The notes under the pieces: model-generated
Database searches by the model: none
What the model was told of the DNA's origin: nothing
What the model saw: only the letters and a program-made list of their open reading frames with translations
Source of the DNA: CAYSRJ01 sp964525675
GTDB lineage: Bacteria; Spirochaetota; B62-G9; DRHN01
DNA: 8,328 nucleotides
Assembly (NCBI GenBank): GCA_964525675.1
Contig: CAZGJW010000136.1
Location: 1-8,328, forward strand
Direction: 5' to 3'
Translations under genes and position numbers: made by a program
In this document: positions 1 through 7,571 of the stretch, in pieces
Layout of the letters: the number at the start of each line of letters is the position of its first letter
How positions within the stretch are numbered: position 1 is the first letter of the stretch

Positions 1-1
1 C

Positions 2-934
2 CGGGCGAGCGCGCTTGCACTTTGGGAGGCACTCTTCACCGTTATCTTCATGTTTGTGTATATCAAGCTCCAGCACAGGGTGAGCTTTGCAGAAAAAGTC
101 GAACTCCGGTTCGAGCACCCAAGGCTTTCGAGCATACTCAGGTCGGCATACGGGCCTGCCGTCATCCTGTACTTAGCCCTTGTCTTTTCACTGATCATTG
201 CACCGATGCTCGCTGCAGTTCATTACTCCTTCCTCGAAAAATCAAGCCGCGCTTCACAATTCTCATATACGCTCGGCTGGTACAAACTGATCTTCACCAA
301 TGCACGGGAGAGGGCTATCGCCGTTTCTTACGGCGCAGTGATCAAGAACAGCCTCTTTTTTGGTTTCATGACGGTGCTTTTTTCCCTGCCAGTCGGGACG
401 GCAATCTCATATCTTACGAGCAGGAAAAAAATCCCGTTCGGCGGGTTTTTAGAGTCCATTGCCATGCTCCCGCTCGGTATTTCGACAATTATGCTCGGGC
501 TCGGATATATTCGCATGAATCAGACGTTTGAAATTACAGGAAAATGGTACGCCATAGCATGCGCCCATACGGTCATCGCATACCCCTTTGTCATCCGGTC
601 GACGAGCGCCGTATTCAGAAAAATCAGCCCGTCTATAATCAAGGCAGCGTCGAGCCTCGGGGCTAACCGCTGGAAAACATTCTGGCGCATAGAGCTGCCC
701 ATGATAAAATCGGGCATCATAGCAGGTGCAACATTCGCCTTCGCCATTTCGATCGGAGAAATAAACGCCACCCTCATGCTCTACAGCCCGAAGCTTACAA
801 CATTGCCCATTGCCATATACCGGCTGATATCATCGTACAATTATTTTGCCGCCTGTGCATTGGGCACGGTTCTCATGGCGATATGTTTTCTCGTTTTCTT
901 TATTATAGATAGGATGGGGTTTGAGATTTCATAA
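2..934 (+). CDS. ABC transporter permease, iron/thiamine/polyamine-type (3' part, 5' end outside window)
   Basis: Inner-membrane permease subunit of a binding-protein-dependent importer. The frame is open to the left edge, so the Met at position 50 is internal and not the start. About seven hydrophobic segments are visible: one just before position 80, then six forming a complete MetI-type domain. This suggests the C-terminal half of a fused two-domain permease of the FbpB/ThiP kind. The EAA loop that docks on the ATPase is readable around 'KAASSLGANRWKTFWRIELP' (about 640-705), and is followed by a helix carrying GEINATLML. The ATPase gene begins 12 nt downstream, so the two form an operon. 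The substrate (ferric iron, thiamine or another small solute) cannot be decided from this sequence, because the periplasmic binding protein is not in the window. Confidence 0.9.
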   Translation, partial: RASALALWEALFTVIFMFVYIKLQHRVSFAEKVELRFEHPRLSSILRSAYGPAVILYLALVFSLIIAPMLAAVHYSFLEKSSRASQFSYTLGWYKLIFTNARERAIAVSYGAVIKNSLFFGFMTVLFSLPVGTAISYLTSRKKIPFGGFLESIAMLPLGISTIMLGLGYIRMNQTFEITGKWYAIACAHTVIAYPFVIRSTSAVFRKISPSIIKAASSLGANRWKTFWRIELPMIKSGIIAGATFAFAISIGEINATLMLYSPKLTTLPIAIYRLISSYNYFAACALGTVLMAICFLVFFIIDRMGFEIS

Positions 935-946
935 GGATGAAAAACT

Positions 947-2038
947 ATGAGCCTCCGGTTAAAAGAGGTGACAAAACAGTACCCGGAATTCAACATGGCC
1001 CTCTCGTTTTTCGTCGAGCAGGGAAAGCTTCTTACACTCCTCGGTCCTAGCGGCTGCGGCAAAACGACCACACTTCACCTGATTGCCGGATTTATATCTC
1101 CGGACAGCGGGGACATACGAATCGGCAGCAAATCCATCATGGCACGCGCGCCGCACGAGCGGAACATAGGCGTGGTTTTTCAGGACTATGCGCTCTTTCC
1201 CAACCTGAACGTATTCGGCAACATCGCGTTCGGTCTGCGAATGCACGGCTGGGAGCGGAAAAAAATCGAACAACGTGTTACAGAGCTGCTGGAGCTCATC
1301 CGCCTCTCCGGATACGAGTCGAGATCCGTAACGAATCTTTCGGGAGGTGAACAGCAGCGCATCGCACTCGCCCGCGCCCTGGCTCCCCGGCCCCGGCTCC
1401 TTCTTCTCGACGAGCCTCTTTCCGCCCTGGATGCGAAATTAAGGAAAGAGCTCAGGTCGGAGATCCGGCGTATACAGCAGGAGGTGCGCCTTACGACCGT
1501 ATACGTTACGCACGACCAGGAGGAGGCGCTTGTGCTTTCCGACAGCATCGCTGTCATGAACCGCGGTCGAATTGAGCAGACGGGAAGTCCGTACGACATC
1601 TATAATGAACCGCAGACCCTGTTTGTCGCCGGTTTTGTCGGTATGTCGAACAAAATACACGGGAGGATAGTAAGGGCCGCCGGACCGGGACCCGCTGAAC
1701 CTGTATTTGAGGTGCTGACGCCGGAGGGGAAATTCACCGTTCGCTGCCGAAAAAAACATGCATCGGGATCGGAGGTGACCCTTGTCTTCAGACCGGAAAA
1801 ATGCACGATCGATCAAAACGGAGGCAGTGCAAACAGTATTTCAGGGAAAATTACTACTTACGAGTACATCGGTGAAAACATGATAGTAGGCGTGCAAACG
1901 AAACATGGAGGATATACGGCCAAACTGTCTTCGACAAACGACATCCGCAGCTTCAATCGGTTGGGCGCATCTGTTCGCATCTTCATTCCGCCGGAGCATA
2001 TCAGGCTGTTACCTGCCGACCTACGATCAGCTGAATGA
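947..2038 (+). CDS. ABC transporter ATP-binding protein, PotA/FbpC-type with TOBE domain
   Basis: Cytoplasmic ATPase that powers the permease encoded just upstream. The 363-residue length is usual for this importer class. All ATPase motifs are present: Walker A GPSGCGKTT (residues 33-41), Q-loop Gln78, signature LSGGEQQR (130-137), Walker B LLLDEP (151-156), D-loop SALD (158-161) and switch His188 in THDQ. After about residue 240 comes a beta-rich C-terminal region with a readable 'VFRPEK' stretch, typical of a TOBE domain that senses substrate or regulators in polyamine, iron and molybdate importers. An AAGGA ribosome-binding site lies about 8 nt before the ATG. No intrinsic terminator is evident after the stop; the convergent cyclase gene ends 27 nt further on. 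The substrate is not determined. Confidence 0.93.
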   Translation: MSLRLKEVTKQYPEFNMALSFFVEQGKLLTLLGPSGCGKTTTLHLIAGFISPDSGDIRIGSKSIMARAPHERNIGVVFQDYALFPNLNVFGNIAFGLRMHGWERKKIEQRVTELLELIRLSGYESRSVTNLSGGEQQRIALARALAPRPRLLLLDEPLSALDAKLRKELRSEIRRIQQEVRLTTVYVTHDQEEALVLSDSIAVMNRGRIEQTGSPYDIYNEPQTLFVAGFVGMSNKIHGRIVRAAGPGPAEPVFEVLTPEGKFTVRCRKKHASGSEVTLVFRPEKCTIDQNGGSANSISGKITTYEYIGENMIVGVQTKHGGYTAKLSSTNDIRSFNRLGASVRIFIPPEHIRLLPADLRSAE

Positions 2039-2065
2039 AGCTCTTCGGGCCGCACACGGTCTCCA

Positions 2066-5000
2066 TTACCTGCCGAAACCGCGTAGCCTGGCAAGGGTTT
2101 CATTCCACTTGTCCTGGAGATACCGTTTGAACAAATACTCCTCGTGAAAGTCATGAGAAATCTCAGAAGCCGCCGCGGACAACTCCCTGAACAGACTCTG
2201 CACCATATCCGCTATCTCTGCAACATGTTCCATACCTGCAGGAATGAAAAACCGGGGGCTGAAGAGCGCCTTCTTGAGATGTTCAATCGACCCGCCATCC
2301 CTCACGGTTTTGAGTGAATCGATATTGCTGTTTCTAATCTCAAGCAACGCCTTTACATCCTTTACAACCCCCCTCGGGACATATGCCGATATCGCATCCT
2401 CCTTGCCCTTTACAGAGATTTCGCCCTTCGATTCACAATTGATAAAATCGCGGACCTCAGCATATACTGTGTCTGTAACAAGTATCTCATCTGGAACTGC
2501 TGCACCCTCCAGACGTGAAGCCGTGTTTACCACATCGCCGTATATGTCATTCTCCCTCCACAAAACTGATCCTGAGTGGATACCGATCCTCACCGAAAAC
2601 TTCTCCTCCTCCACGGCATGGAGGTTGTACTCCCTGATCTTCCCCTGAATCTCGAGCGCACTTATTGCCGCATTCACCGGATGTTTAAACACGGCGAGAA
2701 TGCCGTCCCCCATCTTTTTGACAATCTGGCCGTTGTAGGTTCCGACAGTTGGAATAACCGTTTCATCGAACTGCTTAACAAGCGACATGAGCTTTGTAAT
2801 ATCGGAATGCGCAGTTTTTTTGGTATAGCCGACCATATCTATGAAAAAAACAGTGAGATTCTGCGAGCGCTCCCGCTTCAGCTGAAACTCGAATTTCGGG
2901 TGAAGAAAAGGCTCTTCCGGGCTGACTGTGGCTCCATTTGCCCTCCCAGGCGCCCTGTCTGAAAAAGGAACGGTGATAAGCTCATCAACAACGGCAGTTT
3001 TTATCTTTTCGGCAAACGGGCTTTGAGCCTGCTCACAGAGCAGCTTACACGCCGCTTCCCGAATTTCATGATTATCCGACCTGATTTGCTGAACAACCGG
3101 CCTCAACAGAGATCGTCGAAACAGGCCGGATAGAGCGCTCAGGACATCAGGTACCAGCGCTGTATCGGATGACGAAAGCCAGTCGCATGCCACTTTTTCA
3201 ACGTAGTCATCCCCGAGCATGAGGAGGGTGGTGAGCGCATCGACCTTCACCGTCTGCGTATCGTCCTCCAGAAGCGTATAGAGCTTACCGATAACAAGAT
3301 CGCGGGATATACTCCTGTCGATTTTACCCCTCTTCCTGATAATTTCCATGCCCGTTCTCTTCAGTTCCGGATCCCGGCTGTCAAGGTATCCAAGGGCGGT
3401 GCGAAGAGAGCCGGATCCCCCGTACACCGCAATGATCTCGGCCGTCTTTTTCTTTTCCCCGGGCTCGAAATAACCGGCTTCAAATACCCGGAAGAGGCGA
3501 TGTATCGCAGCCTCATTTCCTTTTAGATTTATTGAAGCAAGCACCTCAATACCGAGGGATCTCTCCCCGGGAACGATATCCGGAAGAAAAAGCAGCCTGA
3601 TGAGCTGTTCGGCAGCATAAGGAGTCGGAAGGTACTGCGCGCCCCGTATAAAGCTCTTGAGGAATTCCCTCTCAACCGACGGCTTTTCAAACACCTGATC
3701 GCTTTGTCGCATTATATACTTTGATCCGAGCTGGCACAGGGTAACTATTGCAGCCTTTTCCAGGTACAGCACCTGCTGTTCATGCGCAAACATATACGTC
3801 TCCCGGATTTTTTTCAGAGACCCTTTCATGTCTAAAAATCCGGCAGCCTTTAAAAGTCTTGCCAATCTCCGGAGATGCGTTGAAACCTGCGGGTCGGTAT
3901 TCCTCATAACGGTATATATCCGGTAACGCCGTTTCTTATCTGTTTCAAGAAAAAGAGGGATACTGGCTCGAAACGCTTTGACATCGCTTTTTGTTCCTTC
4001 GCTGATAAACCAGGTAAGTTTTTCCATGAGCAACCTGGCATCTCCGGTTATTTCTTTCCTGAATAGGGCGCGCATATTTTCGACAATCGCTGTGGGACAA
4101 TATTTTTCAATAGAGTGCCGTAAAAACAGGGGAAGCAGTTCTTCCCGGTTTGATATTTTTTTAACCGAGGTCAGGCCGATCTGCGCTTTTTTAAACGAGT
4201 TATCAAGGTGAACGGACACAACGGTTCGCAATTCATTCAAGGCATGAGGTGATCTCTCCCTGAAGACTTCTATGGTTGTGCGGATAAGATCGCCGATAAC
4301 CGATTCCACCTCTCTGTCGACAAAGGGAACCATCACGAGAAAACGAAAGAAACTTTTTACGAAAACACACTGCCAGATGTTGTTCCGAAGAAGATCGAAA
4401 AACTCGAGCAGTGTGCTTTTTGTAGACCCTGAGAGCACGTCAAGAATAAACGGAAGGCTTGGATTTTTTTCCCTGAGAAGACAGGCGCTTAAAAAGGCGG
4501 CACGTGCCGGTTCTGAAATTGTTTCACCCCTTCCTTCCAGTTTTTTTAGAAATGAGGAGACGTTGTCGGAACCTGAAGTTACAATATGATAAAACACCGC
4601 TTTCTGTACGGCGGGAAGTGCGTTGGAGATATAGAAATCCAGAAAGACAAAATCATCGGCATCGATAAGTCCCTGCACGGCTGCTATGTGAAGGCTCTCC
4701 CCTCCTGTTTTATCTGAAAGTACACCCCTGTTGAGCTCGAGCACACGTTCATGCTTCGGTTGAATCGCATTCACCGCATTAAGAATCTCGCGTTTCAGCT
4801 CAATTTCCTTGAATGTGGTGAAATACTGCACGAGATGCTCAACCGTCCCGGGGACCCTGATCGCCGCGAAAGTTCGTATCGCCTCGAGTTTAAGGGCGGC
4901 GGGGCTCTTTTTAATTATTGAAAACAGATGTCCCACCGCTTCAACATTGCCGTAAACAGCGGACGACTGCATCGCCTCTCTGCTCACTTCGCTATCGGGG

Positions 5001-5143
5001 TGGAAGAAGTAATCGGTCAGCAGGGCAAAAACGTCGTCTCCGGGAAAGCTCTTGAGCAGCCTGAGCATCGTTTGGATTTTCTCTCCGGCTTTTTTCCCGT
5101 TGCCAGCGCTCTTATTCTCACTATTCCTAGCACCGGTGGTCAT
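2066..5143 (-). CDS. HEAT-repeat protein with C-terminal class III adenylate cyclase domain
   Basis: Predicted to convert ATP to cAMP in the cytoplasm; no membrane segment or signal peptide is seen in 1025 residues. Residues about 20-740 are a chain of amphipathic helix pairs with HEAT/armadillo character (for example 'LKLEAIRTFAAIRVPGTVEH' and 'VKVDALTTLLMLGDDYVEKV'). Residues about 755-925 form the cyclase domain. Metal-binding Asp769 (FIDMVGYT) and Asp813 (KKMGDG), transition-state Asn873 and Arg877 (NTASR), and base-selecting Lys809 and Asp866 are all present; the Lys/Asp pair predicts ATP over GTP. The spacing of these residues matches Mycobacterium Rv1625c. About 100 further residues with no recognised domain follow. 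The start is supported by an AGGA about 9 nt upstream. The DUF89 gene ends 20 nt upstream on the same strand, so co-transcription is possible. The HEAT chain probably serves as a protein-binding or regulatory scaffold (inference). Confidence 0.93.
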   Translation of the reverse strand: MTTGARNSENKSAGNGKKAGEKIQTMLRLLKSFPGDDVFALLTDYFFHPDSEVSREAMQSSAVYGNVEAVGHLFSIIKKSPAALKLEAIRTFAAIRVPGTVEHLVQYFTTFKEIELKREILNAVNAIQPKHERVLELNRGVLSDKTGGESLHIAAVQGLIDADDFVFLDFYISNALPAVQKAVFYHIVTSGSDNVSSFLKKLEGRGETISEPARAAFLSACLLREKNPSLPFILDVLSGSTKSTLLEFFDLLRNNIWQCVFVKSFFRFLVMVPFVDREVESVIGDLIRTTIEVFRERSPHALNELRTVVSVHLDNSFKKAQIGLTSVKKISNREELLPLFLRHSIEKYCPTAIVENMRALFRKEITGDARLLMEKLTWFISEGTKSDVKAFRASIPLFLETDKKRRYRIYTVMRNTDPQVSTHLRRLARLLKAAGFLDMKGSLKKIRETYMFAHEQQVLYLEKAAIVTLCQLGSKYIMRQSDQVFEKPSVEREFLKSFIRGAQYLPTPYAAEQLIRLLFLPDIVPGERSLGIEVLASINLKGNEAAIHRLFRVFEAGYFEPGEKKKTAEIIAVYGGSGSLRTALGYLDSRDPELKRTGMEIIRKRGKIDRSISRDLVIGKLYTLLEDDTQTVKVDALTTLLMLGDDYVEKVACDWLSSSDTALVPDVLSALSGLFRRSLLRPVVQQIRSDNHEIREAACKLLCEQAQSPFAEKIKTAVVDELITVPFSDRAPGRANGATVSPEEPFLHPKFEFQLKRERSQNLTVFFIDMVGYTKKTAHSDITKLMSLVKQFDETVIPTVGTYNGQIVKKMGDGILAVFKHPVNAAISALEIQGKIREYNLHAVEEEKFSVRIGIHSGSVLWRENDIYGDVVNTASRLEGAAVPDEILVTDTVYAEVRDFINCESKGEISVKGKEDAISAYVPRGVVKDVKALLEIRNSNIDSLKTVRDGGSIEHLKKALFSPRFFIPAGMEHVAEIADMVQSLFRELSAAASEISHDFHEEYLFKRYLQDKWNETLARLRGFGR

Positions 5144-5163
5144 TTTTCAGTTCCTGTACTCTA

Positions 5164-6021
5164 TTATATGCTATGCACAACGATATCGCCAACCCTGTAT
5201 TTGTTGTTAAAATCTCTTACAATAACAGGGCACTTTATTTTCAGGAGAAAAAATATATTTTTTTTCTCATCACTGAGTGCTTCATAATTTCCTTGTCCCT
5301 TTGCTATGACAAGATCTGAATTTTTATATTCAGTTACAAATTCTTTAGAACAGAGAGGAGGAGCAGCCGCCGGCATATCAATGCCAGTAGTGATTACTCT
5401 AACAATAGTATTCATGCCAATCATTTGAGCATCTTCCATTGTCGCATCATTCATCGCAGGTCCACCTCTTACTGCATAGGTTATTTTATCTTTTGGAAGC
5501 TCTTCTATAAAGATTTTATCAAAGACTATCTCTCCTGCATTGTCACCGATGTATAATATTTTTTTTCTTTCATTAATTTCTTTTTTTAGACTATTAATTT
5601 TTCTTTTATCTAATTGTTGAAACAAAGCATGCTTTATTGCCTTTCGTATAATGGCTGCACTTAAATTGGTACCCTGTCCAAAATCGATGATATTACCTGC
5701 AAGTGCTATTCTCAGACTTGTTTCAAAAGCATTATGTGATTCCTCAATAATCTGCTTAATTTCAGCAGTCATACGTAGACAGATATTATTGAATTTCTCT
5801 TTTACTTCCTTATAGGGATCGCCACCCGTTGCTATTCTTTTTATTATTGTGTGAATTCTTGTATTTGTTAAAATACCAATACCATCGGTATCAAACTTTG
5901 ATGCAGCAATTAAACATTTTCTCAGTGTTTCTTCCTGCAGTTTCTTATCATCTGTTGCCATTCTGATTGCTTCAAGAGCCTGCCGTATATAACACGGTAT
6001 ACATTCCAAATCAAGTTTCAT
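5164..6021 (-). CDS. DUF89 / ARMT1-like metal-dependent phosphatase (damage-control type)
   Basis: A 285-residue soluble protein of the DUF89 family, whose characterised members are metal-dependent phosphatases acting on sugar phosphates and damaged phospho-metabolites. Visible motifs are the N-terminal CIPC pair (Cys7, Cys10) of the stand-alone prokaryotic subfamily, GDNAGE (159-164), RGGPAMNDAT (185-194) and KGQGNYE (241-247). Asp160, Asn161 and Asp192 fit the metal ligands known from plant and human relatives. The frame stays open 27 codons further upstream, but the ATG at 6021 is chosen because a good ribosome-binding site (GAGAGGTG) precedes it and the family begins with M-K-x-x-x-x-C-x-x-C. 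The gene is much more AT-rich (about 30-38% GC in sampled lines) than the cyclase gene downstream, suggesting separate origins. The physiological substrate is unknown. Confidence 0.88.
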   Translation of the reverse strand: MKLDLECIPCYIRQALEAIRMATDDKKLQEETLRKCLIAASKFDTDGIGILTNTRIHTIIKRIATGGDPYKEVKEKFNNICLRMTAEIKQIIEESHNAFETSLRIALAGNIIDFGQGTNLSAAIIRKAIKHALFQQLDKRKINSLKKEINERKKILYIGDNAGEIVFDKIFIEELPKDKITYAVRGGPAMNDATMEDAQMIGMNTIVRVITTGIDMPAAAPPLCSKEFVTEYKNSDLVIAKGQGNYEALSDEKKNIFFLLKIKCPVIVRDFNNKYRVGDIVVHSI

Positions 6022-6024
6022 AAG

Positions 6025-6032
6025 CACCTCTC
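6025..6032 (-). promoter_or_regulatory. Ribosome-binding site deciding the DUF89 start
   Basis: GAGAGGTG on the minus strand ends 3 nt before the ATG at 6021, with its AGG core about 5-7 nt away. The alternative ATG 81 nt further upstream (6102) has no comparable site and would add an extension not typical of the family. Confidence 0.6.
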
Positions 6033-6135
6033 TGCTATGAAAAAATATATACCTTACAAAAAAAGGGGAATTAAAATGTTTTATCTTTACTTTAATTTCC
6101 AATTAAAATAACGATATAAAGTTGTTCAAAAAATC

Positions 6136-6165
6136 TTGATTTTGTGGTTTTACTGTGGATATAGC
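6136..6165 (+). promoter_or_regulatory. Possible sigma-70 promoter for the DUF5320 gene
   Basis: TTGATT (6136-6141), an 18-bp spacer and TATAGC (6160-6165) resemble -35 and -10 boxes ahead of the gene starting at 6203. A second -10-like TATAAA sits at 6170-6175. The 6022-6202 gap is very AT-rich and lies between divergent genes, so chance matches are easy; treat as tentative. No clear pair was found for the leftward DUF89 gene. Confidence 0.3.
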
Positions 6166-6202
6166 ATTGTATAAACCTTAATCAAGGGGGAGGTGATATA
6201 TT

Positions 6203-6475
6203 ATGCCTTTAGGAGATAGAACTGGTCCTGCTGGAATGGAGCCTATGACAGGAAGGGCCGCTGGTTACTGCGCCGGCTATCCAGTACCCGGGTATATGAA
6301 TCACTATGGAGGCCGTCCAGGTCTTGGGTTCGGGATTACTTATGCAGGATCTTTGCCTCAAGCGACCTACAGTCCATACATGACATATCCCTATTATCCT
6401 CGCAGGGGTTTCGGCATGCGAGGAGGTTATTTCGGGTATGGCCGTGGTCGTGGTATGGCCGGGAGAAGACGGTAA
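6203..6475 (+). CDS. DUF5320 family small Gly/Tyr/Arg-rich protein
   Basis: A 90-residue protein opening with MPLGDRTGPAGMEPMTGRAA and then GYCAG, which matches the hallmark N-terminus of the DUF5320 family (consensus like MPxGDxTGPxGxGPMTGRxxGYCAG). The rest is low-complexity Gly, Tyr, Pro and Arg, ending in repeated GRGRG and an Arg tail. The molecular function is unknown. In anaerobic bacteria and archaea such genes usually lie beside dinitrogenase iron-molybdenum-cofactor-like proteins, Mrp/NBP35-type ATPases or DUF134 regulators; none of these is in this window, so it looks orphaned here. A very strong ribosome-binding site (GGAGGTGAT, 6189-6197) precedes the ATG by 5 nt, suggesting abundant translation. 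By eye the gene is richer in GC than the flanking DNA. A single Cys lies in the N-terminal motif. Confidence 0.82.
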   Translation: MPLGDRTGPAGMEPMTGRAAGYCAGYPVPGYMNHYGGRPGLGFGITYAGSLPQATYSPYMTYPYYPRRGFGMRGGYFGYGRGRGMAGRRR

Positions 6476-6485
6476 TACAAAATTG

Positions 6486-6549
6486 TAATAAAATAGGTAA
6501 GTGAAAGTACTTTATTGCGATTGACAAGTTCACTTACCTATTTTTATTA
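6486..6549. terminator. Long inverted repeat, probable bidirectional terminator
   Basis: The arm at 6486-6505 pairs with 6529-6549 over 20 bp with a single bulged T; the inner 16 bp (6490-6505 with 6529-6544) are perfect and the loop is 23 nt. T-rich sequence follows the arm in the rightward direction (TTTTTATT) and A/T-rich sequence follows leftward. It lies between the convergent DUF5320 gene (stop at 6475) and the metallo-beta-lactamase remnant, so it can end both transcripts. The right arm contains the tail of the remnant's reading frame. Confidence 0.65.
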
Positions 6550-6897
6550 CTCTCCCACCACCCCCCTTCTAAACACTTTTCCAGATAGAGCCTCTTAAGC
6601 TTTGTCTTATGCTGGGTGCAATGAGTGGGGCAGATCAGTGCAAGATCTTTGGAAAGAACAAAATCCCTGAATCCGTGAAGTCCTCCAATGATAGCATAGA
6701 TCGTATCGAATTGTGATGCGGTGGTAAGAATAATGTGCATTCGTGGGTGCGAACAGTCCACAAAAAGCACTCCTCCCTTACTTGTATGAACCACCATACT
6801 TTGTTCAATTCCCTCAAGATAGAATATTACCTTTCTGGTTTTTATGGGCCCCTTTTTTGTGTAAAATAAGAGCCCCTTTAACGTGCTGGCCAGACAT
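6530..6897 (-). pseudogene. Metallo-beta-lactamase-fold hydrolase remnant (C-terminal part only, frameshifted end)
   Basis: About 120 codons of the C-terminal half of an MBL-fold hydrolase, of the group annotated as dihydropterin-ribofuranosyl-aminobenzene phosphate synthase-like. Readable blocks are FYLEGIEQSMVVHTSKGG, then FVDCSHP, AIIGGLHGF and ICPTHCTQHK, which carry the C-terminal metal-site histidines. The N-terminal half with the HxHxDH metal motif is missing: the frame closes at a TGA (6898-6900) and the neighbouring 6878-7438 gene ends inside the same stretch. Near the C-terminus a G6 run (C6 at 6561-6566 on the plus strand) shifts the frame. Removing one G restores EGGGGRVIKIGK, the usual type of ending for this family, with a stop at 6530-6532. 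As read, it ends at 6534 as GGWWESNKNR. Without the HxHxDH half it should have no enzyme activity. Confidence 0.75.
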
Positions 6898-7438
6898 GCT
6901 CATGGCAGTGCGCTATTGGAAAACCAAATATAAGTCTGATTTTTGTGTGAATATCGTTAATTTTCCCATTATAGTTAAGTTCCCTCTCGCTCTGTGTGAA
7001 TTGATAGAGGTCGAAAGGCAATTCCTCTAAAAGCCAGTGAAAATCGTAAGAGTTGGCACTGTACATGGGGCCTTTTACATCACAATTTAATATCTGTGAA
7101 TGCTCTGTTGTATTCAATTCACAGGTACAATTGAAAGCCTCTACATTATATCGTTGTACACCCTTTTTGAAGTTTGCAATTACATTAGATGAAAATTTCT
7201 TTGTTGATTTGGAAATTTCAGAAAAATCCGTTTCTCTGTAAAAAGAAACCCTTTCGTAGTGTAAAACCTCCTTCTCAGTTCTTATCATTATTTGGACCTT
7301 TACCGGTGTAAACGCCATTACATTCTGCTTGGGTGAAGAAGTTTCAGCAGCAGGCTGCTGGTTTTTAAATCCCGAGAGTAGTATAAGAAAAAAAATCAAA
7401 AGCCAAAAAGAGATAAAAAGAAAATATTTTCTATTCAT
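6878..7438 (-). CDS. Secreted or membrane-anchored protein with Cys/His clusters, unknown function
   Basis: A 186-residue protein. Residues about 4-23 are a strong hydrophobic stretch after MNRK, a signal peptide or single anchor; no lipobox cysteine follows (LLSGF), so it is not an obvious lipoprotein. The following NQQPAAETSSPKQ is linker-like. The mature part contains FNCTCE, NCDVKG and a C-terminal HCHEHVW, giving four Cys and clustered His that could bind a metal or form disulphides outside the cytoplasm (inference). The C-terminal pattern FPIAHCHEHVW looks conserved-like, but I cannot name a characterised family. The start is well supported: GGAGGGG lies about 6-12 nt before the ATG. 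The start overlaps by 8 nt the stop of a 46-codon frame upstream, implying translational coupling. The 3' end overlaps the open frame of the truncated hydrolase remnant. Confidence 0.7.
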   Translation of the reverse strand: MNRKYFLFISFWLLIFFLILLSGFKNQQPAAETSSPKQNVMAFTPVKVQIMIRTEKEVLHYERVSFYRETDFSEISKSTKKFSSNVIANFKKGVQRYNVEAFNCTCELNTTEHSQILNCDVKGPMYSANSYDFHWLLEELPFDLYQFTQSERELNYNGKINDIHTKIRLIFGFPIAHCHEHVWPAR

Positions 7439-7571
7439 TTTTCCCCTCCTTGATAAAATTTAATATCTGACCCCGTACCATACTGTCTTCATGTATAACC
7501 TGCTCATAGAATCTTCTCTTAAATTGGAAGCCTGTTTTACCTGTTATTTTCGCTTTTACATACCTTTTCAT
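7431..7571 (-). CDS. Small basic protein of 46 residues, unknown function
   Basis: Reads MKRYVKAKITGKTGFQFKRR at the N-terminus and ends NFIKEGKNE; no recognised family. Its stop (TAG) lies within the start region of the downstream gene (ATGAATAG), an 8-nt overlap. Its ATG overlaps the stop of an upstream mini-frame as ATGA. Such overlaps are typical of coupled genes in one operon. Its own ribosome-binding site is weak (AGAGAAG). It may instead be the C-terminal part of a longer gene: adding one A in the A7 run at 7571-7577 would join it to the upstream frame. Real coding is plausible but unproven. Confidence 0.45.
   Translation of the reverse strand: MKRYVKAKITGKTGFQFKRRFYEQVIHEDSMVRGQILNFIKEGKNE

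Noticed and set aside
50..52. ATG as start of the permease gene
   Set aside because: The frame continues without a stop to the left edge and encodes a further hydrophobic segment, so the gene begins outside the window.
22..531. Open frame of 169 codons on the plus strand overlapping the permease gene
   Set aside because: It is out of frame with the clear membrane-permease sequence, shows no protein-like pattern and has no start signal.
6635..6817. Leftward 60-codon frame beginning MRELNKVWWFI
   Set aside because: It is the same stretch as the MBL remnant read in another frame; the family motifs lie in the other frame.
6743..7030. Rightward 95-codon frame
   Set aside because: It is antisense to the MBL remnant and to the Cys/His-rich protein gene, and has no ribosome-binding site or recognisable features.
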